This document shows positions 12,964 to 20,567 of a stretch of 64,000 bases of DNA, in pieces (position 1 is the stretch's first letter; each line of letters opens with the position of its first letter). Source of the stretch: an uncultured Roseburia sp. (GTDB taxonomy: Bacteria; Bacillota; Clostridia; Lachnospirales; Lachnospiraceae). The DNA is taken from NCBI GenBank assembly GCA_946002055.1, contig CAMFYL010000007.1, positions 1 to 64,000 of the forward strand, read 5' to 3'. The translations under genes were made by a program, and so were the position numbers. The notes under the pieces are model-generated. The model did no database searches, was not told the DNA's origin, and saw only the letters and a list, made by a program, of their open reading frames with translations.

Positions 12964-13659
12964 TTACTGAGTAACCTTTGCTGCATTCACCTTGACACCA
13001 GGTCCCATTGTAGGAGCTAAAGTAACGCTCTTAATGTACTGGCCCTTCAAGCTGCTTGGCTTAGCCTTGTTGATTGCATCCATAAGGGTCTGGAAGTTGT
13101 CCGCTAACATTTCCTCTGTAAAGGAAGCTTTTCCAATTGGCACATGGATAATGTTTGTCTTATCCAATCGATACTCAATCTTACCAGCCTTAATATCAGC
13201 TACAGCCTTTGTTACATCCATAGTAACTGTACCTGCTTTTGGGTTAGGCATTAAGCCCTTAGGTCCAAGTACACGTCCCAAACGACCTACAACACCCATC
13301 ATATCAGGTGTAGCAACAACTACATCGAAATCTAACCATCCGTCGTTCTGGATCTTTGGAATCAAATCCTCAGCTCCTACGAAATCTGCGCCTGCTGCCT
13401 CAGCCTCGTCTGCCTTAGGTCCCTTAGCGAATACTAAAACCTTAACATCCTTACCTGTACCATGTGGTAAAACAACTGCGCCACGGATCTGCTGTTCTGC
13501 GTGACGTCCGTCACAACCAGTTCTGATATGAGCTTCGATTGTCTCATCAAACTTAGCAGTTGCATTCTTCTTAACCTGTGCGATTGCATCTGCTGTCTCA
13601 AATAAAGCTGTCTTGTCATATGACTTAGAAAGCTCTAAATATTTCTTTCCTCTTTTCAT
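12964..13659 (-). CDS. rplA: 50S ribosomal protein L1
   Basis: L1-stalk protein of 231 residues, full length. It begins [16 protein letters not shown] and contains the family segment [29 protein letters not shown] (about residues 117-145). The ATG follows CAGGAGGTATATTGTA. It is 92 bases after rplK, and a small GGGAG/CTCCC hairpin lies in that gap. The L10 leader follows immediately. Confidence 0.98.
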   Translation of the reverse strand: MKRGKKYLELSKSYDKTALFETADAIAQVKKNATAKFDETIEAHIRTGCDGRHAEQQIRGAVVLPHGTGKDVKVLVFAKGPKADEAEAAGADFVGAEDLIPKIQNDGWLDFDVVVATPDMMGVVGRLGRVLGPKGLMPNPKAGTVTMDVTKAVADIKAGKIEYRLDKTNIIHVPIGKASFTEEMLADNFQTLMDAINKAKPSSLKGQYIKSVTLAPTMGPGVKVNAAKVTQ

Positions 13660-13751
13660 TACAATATACCTCCTGTGGTAATATCGGGAGAGGTCCCTCC
13701 CACTAATAGTTAACTCTTACTTAGGTGTTTCACAAGAAAGTTCTTTTCGGT

Positions 13752-14177
13752 CTACTCTACAACCTCAACACCCATACTTCTTGCAGTACCTTCAATCATG
13801 CTCATTGCTGCCTCAAGTGAAGCTGCGTTCAAGTCTGGAAGTTTTGTCTCGGCGATTTCCTGAACCTGAGCCTTTGTGATCTTAGCAACCTTCTTCTTGT
13901 TAGGCTCGCCAGAACCAGACTGAATCTTAGCTGCCTTCTTAATAAGAACTGCTGCAGGTGGTGTCTTTGTGATAAAGCTAAAGCTTCTGTCAGCGTATAC
14001 AGTGATAACTACAGGAACAACTGTGTCTCCCATATCTGCTGTCTTTGCATTAAACTGCTTTGTAAATTCTACGATATTTACACCATGCTGTCCAAGAGCA
14101 GGACCAACTGGTGGTGCAGGTGTAGCTTTACCAGCAGGAATCTGCAACTTGATATATCCTTCGATTTTCTTTGCCAT
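13752..14177 (-). CDS. rplK: 50S ribosomal protein L11
   Basis: GTPase-associated-centre protein of 141 residues. The N-domain has the Pro-rich [19 protein letters not shown] loop (thiostrepton region), and the C-domain binds rRNA. ATG behind AAGGAGGAACTATCCA. It follows nusG by 14 bases in the conserved secE-nusG-rplK-rplA order. Confidence 0.98.
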   Translation of the reverse strand: MAKKIEGYIKLQIPAGKATPAPPVGPALGQHGVNIVEFTKQFNAKTADMGDTVVPVVITVYADRSFSFITKTPPAAVLIKKAAKIQSGSGEPNKKKVAKITKAQVQEIAETKLPDLNAASLEAAMSMIEGTARSMGVEVVE

Positions 14178-14191
14178 TGGATAGTTCCTCC

Positions 14192-14710
14192 TTAATTCAT
14201 TTTCTTAACATCTGTGAAACTAATTTCTACCGGTGTTTCACGACCGAACAATTCGACGTTGATTGTCACACTCTGCTTATTGTGGTTCATTGCCTGAATC
14301 ACGCCAACGGTATCTTTCCAAACACCGCCGATAACAGCAACGGTATCACCCTCATCAAAGTCAACAACAACGTTCTCAGCTTTGATACCTAGTGGTCTCA
14401 TCTCAGCATCTGTAAGTGGTACAGGCTTACTTCCAGGACCAACAAAACCGGTTACGCCTCTGGTGTTTCTGACAACATACCAGGTAACATCATTCATAAC
14501 CATATTGATAAGTACATATCCCGGGAACATCTTCTTAGAAGAAGTCTTACGAACTCCGTCCTTAACTTCTGTCACGTCCTGCATAGGAACGCGAACCTCA
14601 AGGATCTGGTCTTCTAGATGACGGTTCTCAATAGCCTTATCGATATTCGCTTTGACCTTATTCTCATAACCTGAGTAGGTATGAACTACATACCATTTTG
14701 CCTCTGCCAT
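14192..14710 (-). CDS. nusG: Transcription elongation/pausing factor NusG
   Basis: 172-residue NusG with an N-terminal NGN domain ([17 protein letters not shown]), the central PGYVLINM...[12 protein letters not shown] segment, and a C-terminal KOW domain (about residues 120-155, [18 protein letters not shown]). Binds RNA polymerase beta-prime. ATG behind GGAGGCAGAGGTAGT; 16 bases after secE. Confidence 0.98.
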   Translation of the reverse strand: MAEAKWYVVHTYSGYENKVKANIDKAIENRHLEDQILEVRVPMQDVTEVKDGVRKTSSKKMFPGYVLINMVMNDVTWYVVRNTRGVTGFVGPGSKPVPLTDAEMRPLGIKAENVVVDFDEGDTVAVIGGVWKDTVGVIQAMNHNKQSVTINVELFGRETPVEISFTDVKKMN

Positions 14711-14726
14711 ACTACCTCTGCCTCCA

Positions 14727-14927
14727 TTATAATTTCACTAGAAAATCAATGCCGTACTGGATCACGTAATCAAGAATTACGATGATTAACGCGATTACAA
14801 CCGATGAAACAACTACTGCTACTGTCTGTCGTCTAACCGATTGAGCTTCAGGCCAGATGATCTTAGAGAACTCTGCCTTTAAGCCTGCCCAGCGCTTAGA
14901 TACTGTTTTCTTTTCGTTTTCTGCCAT
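14727..14927 (-). CDS. secE: Preprotein translocase subunit SecE
   Basis: 66-residue single-span subunit of the SecYEG channel. The Lys-rich N-terminus leads into the amphipathic FSKIIWPEAQSV helix and one C-terminal transmembrane segment (about residues 35-58). Start is ATG at 14925-14927, 6 bases after GGAG; an adjacent GTG (14928-14930) is too close to the ribosome site. Confidence 0.96.
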   Translation of the reverse strand: MAENEKKTVSKRWAGLKAEFSKIIWPEAQSVRRQTVAVVVSSVVIALIIVILDYVIQYGIDFLVKL

Positions 14928-14947
14928 CACAATCTCCTTTACTCCAA

Positions 14948-15097
14948 TTACTTGGTTTCCTTGTGTAAAGTGTGTTTCTTACAGAACTTGCAGTACTTAC
15001 TCGTTTCCATTCTGTCTGGATGAGTCTTTTTGTCTTTTGTCGTATTGTAATTACGCTGCTGACACTCTGTGCATGCCAATGTTATTTTTGTGCGCAC
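14948..15097 (-). CDS. rpmG: 50S ribosomal protein L33, zinc-ribbon form
   Basis: 49-residue protein. The translation starts (GTG at 15095-15097) [20 protein letters not shown] and ends [14 protein letters not shown]. Two CxxC pairs (residues 9/12 and 36/39) mark the zinc-binding form. GGAGGT lies 7 bases upstream. It is 21 bases before secE and the first gene of rpmG-secE-nusG-rplKA. Confidence 0.96.
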   Translation of the reverse strand: MRTKITLACTECQQRNYNTTKDKKTHPDRMETSKYCKFCKKHTLHKETK

Positions 15098-15183
15098 AAC
15101 TTCCACCTCCACTTTCATTTTCTTTGTGTTTTTCTACGCCCAAAATTGAGCATAAAAAAAAGACCTACTTCCGTCGCCTAACA

Positions 15184-15213
15184 ACTATACCATAGCCCAG
15201 CGGATATCGTCAA
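15184..15213 (-). promoter_or_regulatory. Sigma-A promoter of rpmG-secE-nusG-rplKA
   Basis: Minus-strand TTGACG (15208-15213), 18 bases, TATAGT (15184-15189), about 90 bases before the rpmG start. A run of eight T follows in the leader at about 15154-15161. Confidence 0.65.
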
Positions 15214-15318
15214 GCAAATTTTACCTGAATCCCTTGATTTTCCAAGGTTTCCTCGAAGTCTGTCTAAAATTACACGAAATGTAGCGCATATATAATAAGA
15301 AGATTCTAGATTTAGTGG

Positions 15319-15347
15319 GTGACAAAAAAACGCGTTGATAGTATAAT
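15319..15347 (+). promoter_or_regulatory. Sigma-A promoter of the FliD-like gene
   Basis: Plus-strand GTGACA (15319-15324), 17-base spacer, TATAAT (15342-15347). It predicts a leader of about 105 bases before the ATG at 15458. The rest of the 360-base gap between rpmG and this gene holds no credible reading frame. Confidence 0.65.
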
Positions 15348-15457
15348 AAATATGAATAAATGGATTTTTACGCCCTAATGTAGTAAATGTTATATGTGAG
15401 AAACGGATTGTCTCATACTTTACTACAAATTTCACGGAAGAAAGGAGGGGATGTCTT

Positions 15458-16747
15458 ATGGCAAAGATTGATGCCGCTTATAATTATCTATTGACCACCT
15501 ATGGCAAGACCACAGGTTCTCGTTATGATTCCCATAAGAAAAGCGAGCTTCGCAGTGTTTACAACAGCATAGTTAAGATTAACAAAGAATCCCCTCTTTA
15601 TAAGATTGCGCAAACCGGGGATGTGACTCGCTTTGCAATTGACATCAAAGAAAACGCACATCGCATTCAAAATGTTATCGCCTCTCTTTCCGAGGCTGGG
15701 GAAGATATCTCCTCTGTGCTTCACAAAAAGATTGCCGTATCCTCCAATGAGGATGCCGTATCTGTCACCTATGTTGGCGATGATAATGGAGAAAATACTC
15801 AGACGTTTGACCTTGATGTTGTGCAACTTGCAAGCCCTCAGGTAAACGAAGGTCATTTTCTGAGAAGACTGGATCACTCCTTTGAGGAAGGAACCTTTTC
15901 CTTTGACTTAGATACCACATCGAATTCTTATGAATTCCAATTCAATGTAAATCCTGGCGATAACAACTACGATGTACAGTCTCGCATTGCAAGACTGATT
16001 AATCAATCTGATGTTGGTCTTACCGCTGAAGTCATTATGAATCCGGAAGATGACAGCGAGAGTGCTCTTCGCATTACTTCCAAGCAAACAGGTCTGGCGC
16101 CGGAGGAAGAGTATCTCTTCCGTATTCAGTCCGGCTCATCATGGAATGAGTTAAACACATTGGGTATTGGCAATATTACTTCACCGGCAGAGAATTCTAT
16201 CTTCCGTTTGAATGGAACCGAGCATTCTTCACTGGCAAATACATTTACCATTAATAAATCCTTTGAGATTACACTACATCAGCCAACATTTGAAAATGTA
16301 CCTGCACACATTGGGTTTAAAGCCAACACGGATGCCATCGGAGACAGTGTAAACGAGATGTTAAATGCATACAATGGCATGGTGATGGTAGGTTATAAAT
16401 ATTTTGCCACCCAGAATAATCACACATTATTAAATGAAGTGACCAGCATTGGCCGTTCTATGGGAGAAGAGTTGTCCGCCACCGGCATTATGGTGGAAGA
16501 CGATAACACCTTGGTTCTTAATCGAGATATTCTCTCTGATGCTATCAATGGTGATAAAGCAGAAACTCATTATCGCACCTTAAATCGATTTAAGAATGCG
16601 CTGTCCAGACAAGCCAATAAAACAGCACTAAATCCTATGAACTATGTGGACAAGGTAATTGTAGAATATAAGAACCCCGGCAAGTCCCTTGTGGCGCCGT
16701 ACGCACCTAGCGCTTACGCCGGACTTTTGGTTGATCGCTTCTTATAA
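15458..16747 (+). CDS. FliD-like flagellar cap-related protein (orphan)
   Basis: 429-residue protein with no signal peptide or membrane segment. The middle (about residues 115-260) resembles FliD/HAP2 repeat domains (DLDVVQLASPQVNEG; NYDVQSRIARLINQSDVGLTAEV). The C-terminal half has SVNEMLNAYNGMVMVG followed by Asn/Leu-rich helices, as in FliD-like proteins. Unlike the true fliD at 42.8 kb, it lacks the SGIDTEAIV start and the coiled-coil end, finishing instead in SAYAGLLVDRFL. AAAGGAGGGG precedes the ATG. It stands alone, ended by a strong terminator. Could be an accessory cap or a secreted protein; function inferred from weak resemblance only. Confidence 0.55.
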   Translation: MAKIDAAYNYLLTTYGKTTGSRYDSHKKSELRSVYNSIVKINKESPLYKIAQTGDVTRFAIDIKENAHRIQNVIASLSEAGEDISSVLHKKIAVSSNEDAVSVTYVGDDNGENTQTFDLDVVQLASPQVNEGHFLRRLDHSFEEGTFSFDLDTTSNSYEFQFNVNPGDNNYDVQSRIARLINQSDVGLTAEVIMNPEDDSESALRITSKQTGLAPEEEYLFRIQSGSSWNELNTLGIGNITSPAENSIFRLNGTEHSSLANTFTINKSFEITLHQPTFENVPAHIGFKANTDAIGDSVNEMLNAYNGMVMVGYKYFATQNNHTLLNEVTSIGRSMGEELSATGIMVEDDNTLVLNRDILSDAINGDKAETHYRTLNRFKNALSRQANKTALNPMNYVDKVIVEYKNPGKSLVAPYAPSAYAGLLVDRFL

Positions 16748-16759
16748 ATAGGAATGTTT

Positions 16760-16809
16760 ACCCCTTCTGCAACATATACTTTCTTATATCTGTTGCGGAA
16801 GGGGTTTTT
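16760..16809 (+). terminator. Strong terminator after the FliD-like gene, overlapping next SD
   Basis: Stem CCCCTTCTGCAACA (16761-16774) with TGTTGCGGAAGGGG (16791-16804), loop of 16 bases, then TTTTT. The 3' arm GGAAGGGG is also the only purine-rich ribosome site for the ATG at 16810. Confidence 0.9.
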
Positions 16810-17325
16810 ATGTCCAATATTCGAAAATACATTTTCCCATATATCTTTGTATGCACCCTAGGGGTGTTATTTCATTTCACCTATGACTTATCTGGGGCAA
16901 ATTTTGTGGTTGGTCTCTTCTCCGCGGTAAATGAATCCACATGGGAACATCTGAAGCTTCTGTTCTTCCCCCTGTTGATACTAACCATCATACAAGGGCG
17001 AACCGGATTGGCGAAAGACGCTGACTGGTTGTGTGCAAGAACACTTGGCATGTTAGTGGGAATGGCAGTTATCGTAGTGGCCTTCTATACCTTATGGGGA
17101 ATTACCGGCAGGTTAATTGATGTGATTAATATTGCCCTATACTTTATCGGCGTCTTTTTTGTTTTTTGGACACAAGAAAAGGCGTCGAGAGAAATGATAT
17201 CCCTCGGCGCCTCTACCTGTATTGGCATCTGGATTGGTCTGACGATTCTATTTGTCATATTTACCATCCACGCTCCAAATTTAGGCTTGTTCTATGACTT
17301 GCAGTCACATCCAAAGTCTATCTAG
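16810..17325 (+). CDS. DUF6512-like integral membrane protein
   Basis: 171 residues with about five hydrophobic spans. The segment SGANFVVGLFSAVNESTWEHLKLLFFP (about residues 28-54) matches my memory of the DUF6512 family of small Firmicutes membrane proteins of unknown function. The ATG directly abuts the T-tract of the upstream terminator. The 3' end overlaps the convergent 59-codon gene by 4 bases. No function can be assigned. Confidence 0.75.
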   Translation: MSNIRKYIFPYIFVCTLGVLFHFTYDLSGANFVVGLFSAVNESTWEHLKLLFFPLLILTIIQGRTGLAKDADWLCARTLGMLVGMAVIVVAFYTLWGITGRLIDVINIALYFIGVFFVFWTQEKASREMISLGASTCIGIWIGLTILFVIFTIHAPNLGLFYDLQSHPKSI

Positions 17326-17501
17326 AGAACTCCAGATTCTGTGCCTCTGTTACTAGACTTATTCTGACCAGACTTGTTCTGAGCTCTGTCAGAAGCCTTG
17401 TTCTGATTCTTGTTCTGGGCATTGTTTGAAGCGCTGTTTCTGTTCTGCGCCTTGTCCTGCATTCTGTCCATAGCGTTATTATTTGCACTGTTCTTTGACA
17501 T
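17322..17501 (-). CDS. Small Asn/Gln/Lys-rich hydrophilic protein
   Basis: 59 residues beginning MSKNSANNNAMDRMQDKAQN, with repeated QNK/QNR and NKAS units, no hydrophobic core, and no Cys or Trp. AAAAGGAG lies 8 bases before the ATG, supporting real translation. Composition recalls gamma-type small acid-soluble spore proteins and similar short Clostridia proteins, but there is no recognisable motif. Another frame is open across the same bases but lacks a ribosome site at its start. Confidence 0.65.
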   Translation of the reverse strand: MSKNSANNNAMDRMQDKAQNRNSASNNAQNKNQNKASDRAQNKSGQNKSSNRGTESGVL

Positions 17502-17594
17502 ATTATCATCTCCTTTTCTCAGTGATAATGGTAGTATGTCATATTACAAGAACAACTATACCCTATTACGGCTAGTGGTATAATTTCACAAAAA

Positions 17595-17870
17595 TCAAGC
17601 GCCTTTCTGACGATCCACCAAGGAAATTCTCAAATCCTTGCCTACACTATTGGCATATTTTGCAAGAATTTCTAACGATGTGGTATGCTTCTTGCTTTCA
17701 ACTCGAGCCACATTGGCGCGATTGATTCCCGTGGCATCTGCCACATCCTGTTGCGTCATAGACAGTTCTTTCCGCAACGCTATCAACTGATCAATCAACT
17801 CGCTATTCAGTTCTCCTGATGCCTTCTCAACAAGTATTTCTCCTTGATCTGTGTGAATCATGTAATCCAT
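17595..17870 (-). CDS. XRE-family helix-turn-helix regulator
   Basis: 91 residues. A 22-residue N-terminal arm precedes an HTH of the Cro/CI type (LIALRKELSMTQQDVADATGINRANVARVESKK, about residues 29-61) and a short C-terminal DLRISLVD strand. It resembles HigA-like antitoxins, but no RelE/HigB-type toxin is adjacent. It starts 3 bases after the coiled-coil gene stop, so it is probably translationally coupled. Confidence 0.8.
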   Translation of the reverse strand: MDYMIHTDQGEILVEKASGELNSELIDQLIALRKELSMTQQDVADATGINRANVARVESKKHTTSLEILAKYANSVGKDLRISLVDRQKGA

Positions 17871-17873
17871 ATT

Positions 17874-18461
17874 CTATAACCCCGCTTTACGTAATCTATC
17901 AGAATGATCTGCAACCACAATCTTAAGTGCGTGAACGTCATCATAGATACCTTCATTTCTTTCCATACTATCCTGATACCTCTGATATGTATCCACATAA
18001 CACTTCTGAATCTCTCGTAACTGCGGTAATATCTCATTCTCTTGTGTAATCTCTAACTTCGTGATTCGCTTCTTCATATCGCGAATATCTTCCTTGATAT
18101 CCTCCAAGCATTCGAGCCTATTATCGATAGATATGCTCATTCGTAAGAACTGTTCCTCATTGTCAACTCTCATTCGATGAATCTCTTCGTGAACCTCGTC
18201 GCGCAGCTGACCCATCTCTCCACGCATCTCGTCTCGCAACTGACCCATCTCTCCGCGCATCTCGTCTCGCAACTGACCCATCTCCCCACGCAGTTCGTCA
18301 CGCAGCTGGCCCATCTCTCCACGCATCTCGTCGCGCAACTGACCCATCTCTCCATGCAATTCGTCTCGCATCTCGTGCATCTCGTCTCGCAACTCATTTA
18401 TATCACTTTTAATCTCATCGCGCAACTCGCCCATTGCTTCCTTTAATTCGTCCTTCGTCAT
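17874..18461 (-). CDS. Long coiled-coil protein with 11-residue repeats
   Basis: 195 residues. The start chosen is the ATG at 18459-18461 (MTKDELKEAMGEL) behind GGGAGGTATTGT. Residues about 30-90 are near-perfect copies of an 11-residue unit, GQLRDEMRGEM, charged and hydrophobic in an 11/3 coiled-coil pattern. A second helical region follows (RLECLEDIKEDIRDMKKRITKLEITQENEILPQL). No signal or membrane segment. It is the first gene of a pair with the XRE regulator; function unknown. The repeats are encoded by five tandem 33-bp units, so length may vary between strains. Confidence 0.75.
   Translation of the reverse strand: MTKDELKEAMGELRDEIKSDINELRDEMHEMRDELHGEMGQLRDEMRGEMGQLRDELRGEMGQLRDEMRGEMGQLRDEMRGEMGQLRDEVHEEIHRMRVDNEEQFLRMSISIDNRLECLEDIKEDIRDMKKRITKLEITQENEILPQLREIQKCYVDTYQRYQDSMERNEGIYDDVHALKIVVADHSDRLRKAGL
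18204..18368. repeat. Five tandem 33-bp units inside the coiled-coil gene
   Basis: Unit starts at 18204, 18237, 18270, 18303 and 18336 (plus strand CARCTGRCCCATCTCYCC...), spacing exactly 33 bases. Units differ by only a few mostly silent bases, and each encodes 11 residues. Confidence 0.95.
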
Positions 18462-18548
18462 ACAATACCTCCCTGTTTCATATCGGTAGATTGTTTTCCC
18501 GGGATGTTGATTATAGTGTATCATCCGCGATACTAATTTGCAAGTGTT

Positions 18549-19169
18549 TTATGAATATTTCTGTAATTTATTAGCAGCCAATTCATATTGAGGCGCAGCC
18601 TTCTCGAAGAATTCTCTCGCCTCTGCCAGACGATTCTGCTTCTCTCTGGCGATGCCCGCATTATAGTAGGACAGGTATGACTTGGAACCCGAGAGCTTGT
18701 ACTCTTCACCTTCCACCGCTTTGGCAAATTCTATAACAGCCTGTTCGTACTGCTTGCTATCTAAATATACCATACCCATCATAAAGCAGAAGTCCGCCAA
18801 ATATTCAAAGTCATCGCAAACCGCTTCTAAGACAACGCCGGTACGACCCTGGTCGCTATTTAAGAGTGCGAATCCATATCCCAAAACCATTTCGATAACA
18901 AAATCATCTTGTACATTCAAGTTGAATGCCAATCCTGTCTCAAAATATTCTGCCGCGGTAGCGTAATCCTTCAACAAGTAGAAGTACTTCCCCAGAGTGA
19001 AAAGAAGGTATCCCACTTCGTTCTGTACCTCAATAGGCGCATCCTGCAAATCCTCATCCTGATGCTGATTCACAAAGTTCTCCAACTCTATCTGGTAAAG
19101 CTCAATACTTCTCTCTATGTCAATCCGGTCTCCCGTCATATCATCTGTAAAAAAATCTTCTGCTATCAT
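18549..19169 (-). CDS. Tetratricopeptide-repeat protein
   Basis: 206 residues, all helical, with TPR-like pairs: EVGYLLFTLGKYFYLLKDYATAAEYFETGLAFN (about 49-81), DFCFMMGMVYLDSKQYEQAVIEFAKAVEG (about 126-154) and SYYNAGIAREKQNRLAEAREFFEKAAP (about 166-192). Probably a cytosolic protein-interaction scaffold. It directly follows an XRE regulator gene (2-base gap), so they form an operon. Specific role unknown. Confidence 0.75.
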   Translation of the reverse strand: MIAEDFFTDDMTGDRIDIERSIELYQIELENFVNQHQDEDLQDAPIEVQNEVGYLLFTLGKYFYLLKDYATAAEYFETGLAFNLNVQDDFVIEMVLGYGFALLNSDQGRTGVVLEAVCDDFEYLADFCFMMGMVYLDSKQYEQAVIEFAKAVEGEEYKLSGSKSYLSYYNAGIAREKQNRLAEAREFFEKAAPQYELAANKLQKYS

Positions 19170-19171
19170 TT

Positions 19172-19510
19172 CTATACTCCTTTTTCTGTAATATCTAGCA
19201 ATCCTTGTGCATAACCCAAAACTCGGTTTTGTTGTTCACGACTCAGGTGTCTATATGTATTTACCATGGCACCCAAGTCTGACTCCATATCTACTACCAT
19301 CTGGCCATACTCTATATCAGCCCCCAGCAAATCATATGGACTAACCTGCAACGTCTCGCAAATGACCATAATTTTATCTGCACTGGGTGTATTGTTCTTC
19401 CTCTTCCAGTCACTAATCGTACTTTCAGGAATCCCCGTTCTTCTCGCAAATTCCTTTTGGGACATTTTACGTTCTGTCATAATCTCAAAAATACGAGCAC
19501 TAATAGACAT
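19172..19510 (-). CDS. XRE-family transcriptional regulator
   Basis: 112 residues from the ATG at 19508-19510 (MSISARIFEIMTERK) behind GGAGATTTTTA; a 17-codon longer frame has no ribosome site. HTH: MSQKEFARRTGIPESTISDWKRKNNTPSADKIMVICETLQVSPYDLLG (about residues 16-62), typical of Cro/CI repressors. The C-terminal helix (REQQNRVLGYAQGLLDI) is of the kind used for dimerisation. Leads the operon with the TPR gene. Confidence 0.85.
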   Translation of the reverse strand: MSISARIFEIMTERKMSQKEFARRTGIPESTISDWKRKNNTPSADKIMVICETLQVSPYDLLGADIEYGQMVVDMESDLGAMVNTYRHLSREQQNRVLGYAQGLLDITEKGV

Positions 19511-19570
19511 TAAAAATCTCCTATCGGTATTGAAATAATGTAATTCACGTGTTATTATCAACTTAGAAAG

Positions 19571-19763
19571 AGACGCCGCAGCAAGCGGTTGGCTCGTGCA
19601 AAGTTTATAGTTACATATGAGTTTAACTCAGTATAACCGTCACTTGGCAGAGTGGCGGTTATTACGTTTTACGATTACGGTAACAGTAAACTGCCCTATA
19701 TGTAATGTAACTCGCATAGGCTCCACCTCCTCTCCGGAGATTGTAGCCAACCGCCCGCCGTCT
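19571..19763 (-). other. Structured element: large inverted repeat enclosing a microprotein gene
   Basis: GCGGTTGGCT (19585-19594) and AGCCAACCGC (19745-19754) are perfect inverted repeats 150 bases apart; outer AGACG (19571-19575) and CGTCT (19759-19763) extend them. Inside lie the 25-codon gene and a second hairpin at 19633-19662 (12 bp; one G-U pair if read as plus-strand RNA, A-C mismatch as minus-strand RNA). A short palindrome GAGTTTAACTC occurs at 19620-19630. The layout resembles the RNA-folded microprotein or holin-like toxin loci of Firmicutes. Confidence 0.6.
19640..19717 (-). CDS. 25-residue microprotein, possible type I toxin-like peptide
   Basis: ATG at 19715-19717 with a very strong AGGAGGTGGAG site 5 bases upstream. 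It starts MRVTLHIGQFTVTVIVK and ends RNNRHSAK, a beta-like or membrane-active hydrophobic stretch followed by a basic tail. The stop codon lies inside the 19633-19662 hairpin. Short hydrophobic-plus-basic peptides with a long structured transcript are typical of type I toxins, but the hydrophobic part (about 14 residues) is short for a full membrane span. Function unproven. Confidence 0.5.
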   Translation of the reverse strand: MRVTLHIGQFTVTVIVKRNNRHSAK

Positions 19764-19807
19764 GAGCGACATCTCAATTCTTAGTATATCACCCTGATAA
19801 TCCTATA

Positions 19808-20491
19808 TCAAGAACATTTATCCGCAATTGCGGATTTGCTTTTTATCCAAAGTTCGTCCTCTCGAACGCCGCACTGGAAGTTGACAACTTTCACACCTGC
19901 TGCCACAGCTTCGTTATAAGCTACTGCAAATTCCGGGTGCATTTCCTCGTTTGGAAAAACCTCTGTCACACCTTCCATTTGAATGACAAAAGCTAGGTAG
20001 ACTTCATATCCATCTCCCTTGGCTTTTATCAGTTCACGAATATGCTTCACACCGCGCTCTGTTGGTGCATCCGGGAAATAGCATATACCATCTCGTTCCA
20101 AAGTAACACCCTTCACTTCCATCAGGCACTTCGTATCACCTTTTTCAAAATAGAAATCGATTCGTGAGTCTCCGTACTTATATTCCGGTTTGATAAAGGT
20201 AATCTCATCACATCCAGCCAAATACTCTCCCACCACCACATTGGGTGCCTGGGAATCCATGTTGATAAGTCCAACACCTTCCTTATATACTGCAATCAAG
20301 TCATACTTGGTCTTGCGATTTGGATTATCGGCCATAGCCAAAATCACGGTCGCATCTAGCAACAACAGTTCCCGACAACGTCCTGTGTTCTTTACATGCA
20401 CCGTCTCCACTTTCCCATCGACCTCCACATGGCCAATGAAACGATTAGGTCGGTCTATAAATTTTGCTTGGATAGTTTTCTTATATTTCAT
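19808..20491 (-). CDS. sfsA: SfsA-family DNA/RNA nuclease
   Basis: 227 residues, normal for SfsA (sugar fermentation stimulation protein A). N-terminal OB-like part with AKFIDRPNRFIGHVEVDG and HVKNTGRCRELL; C-terminal PD-(D/E)XK-like nuclease core with DSRIDFYF and CLMEVKGVTLERDG, then FPDAPTERGVKHIREL. Monocistronic by position. Its last codons contain the palindrome ATCCGCAATTGCGGAT. Confidence 0.93.
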   Translation of the reverse strand: MKYKKTIQAKFIDRPNRFIGHVEVDGKVETVHVKNTGRCRELLLLDATVILAMADNPNRKTKYDLIAVYKEGVGLINMDSQAPNVVVGEYLAGCDEITFIKPEYKYGDSRIDFYFEKGDTKCLMEVKGVTLERDGICYFPDAPTERGVKHIRELIKAKGDGYEVYLAFVIQMEGVTEVFPNEEMHPEFAVAYNEAVAAGVKVVNFQCGVREDELWIKSKSAIADKCS

Positions 20492-20504
20492 CTATGCTCC
20501 CGGC

Positions 20505-20554
20505 AAATAAAAAAATATGCTTTGGAAAAGTATAACCTCTCCAAAGCATATTTA
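20505..20554 (-). terminator. Terminator of the divergent flagellin gene
   Basis: Near-perfect stem AAATATGCTTTGGA / TCCAAAGCATATTT with a 13-base loop; on the minus strand it is followed by TTTTTTTATTTG. It lies 14 bases past the stop at 20568. Confidence 0.9.
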
Positions 20555-20567
20555 CAATACTGTTTCA

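Noticed and set aside
15390..15457. Sigma-D promoter (TAAA-N15-ACGGATTG) before the FliD-like gene
   Set aside because: The -10 box departs from CCGATAT at several positions; the sigma-A promoter at 15319-15347 fits far better.
18170..18446. Cys/Trp-rich and other long frames across the 33-bp repeats
   Set aside because: Any frame stays open through a repeat whose unit length is a multiple of three; only the coiled-coil frame has a ribosome site.
17595..18461. XRE regulator plus coiled-coil gene as a type II toxin-antitoxin pair
   Set aside because: The partner is a repeat coiled coil with no RelE, HipA, Fic or other toxin fold; the HTH resemblance alone is not enough.
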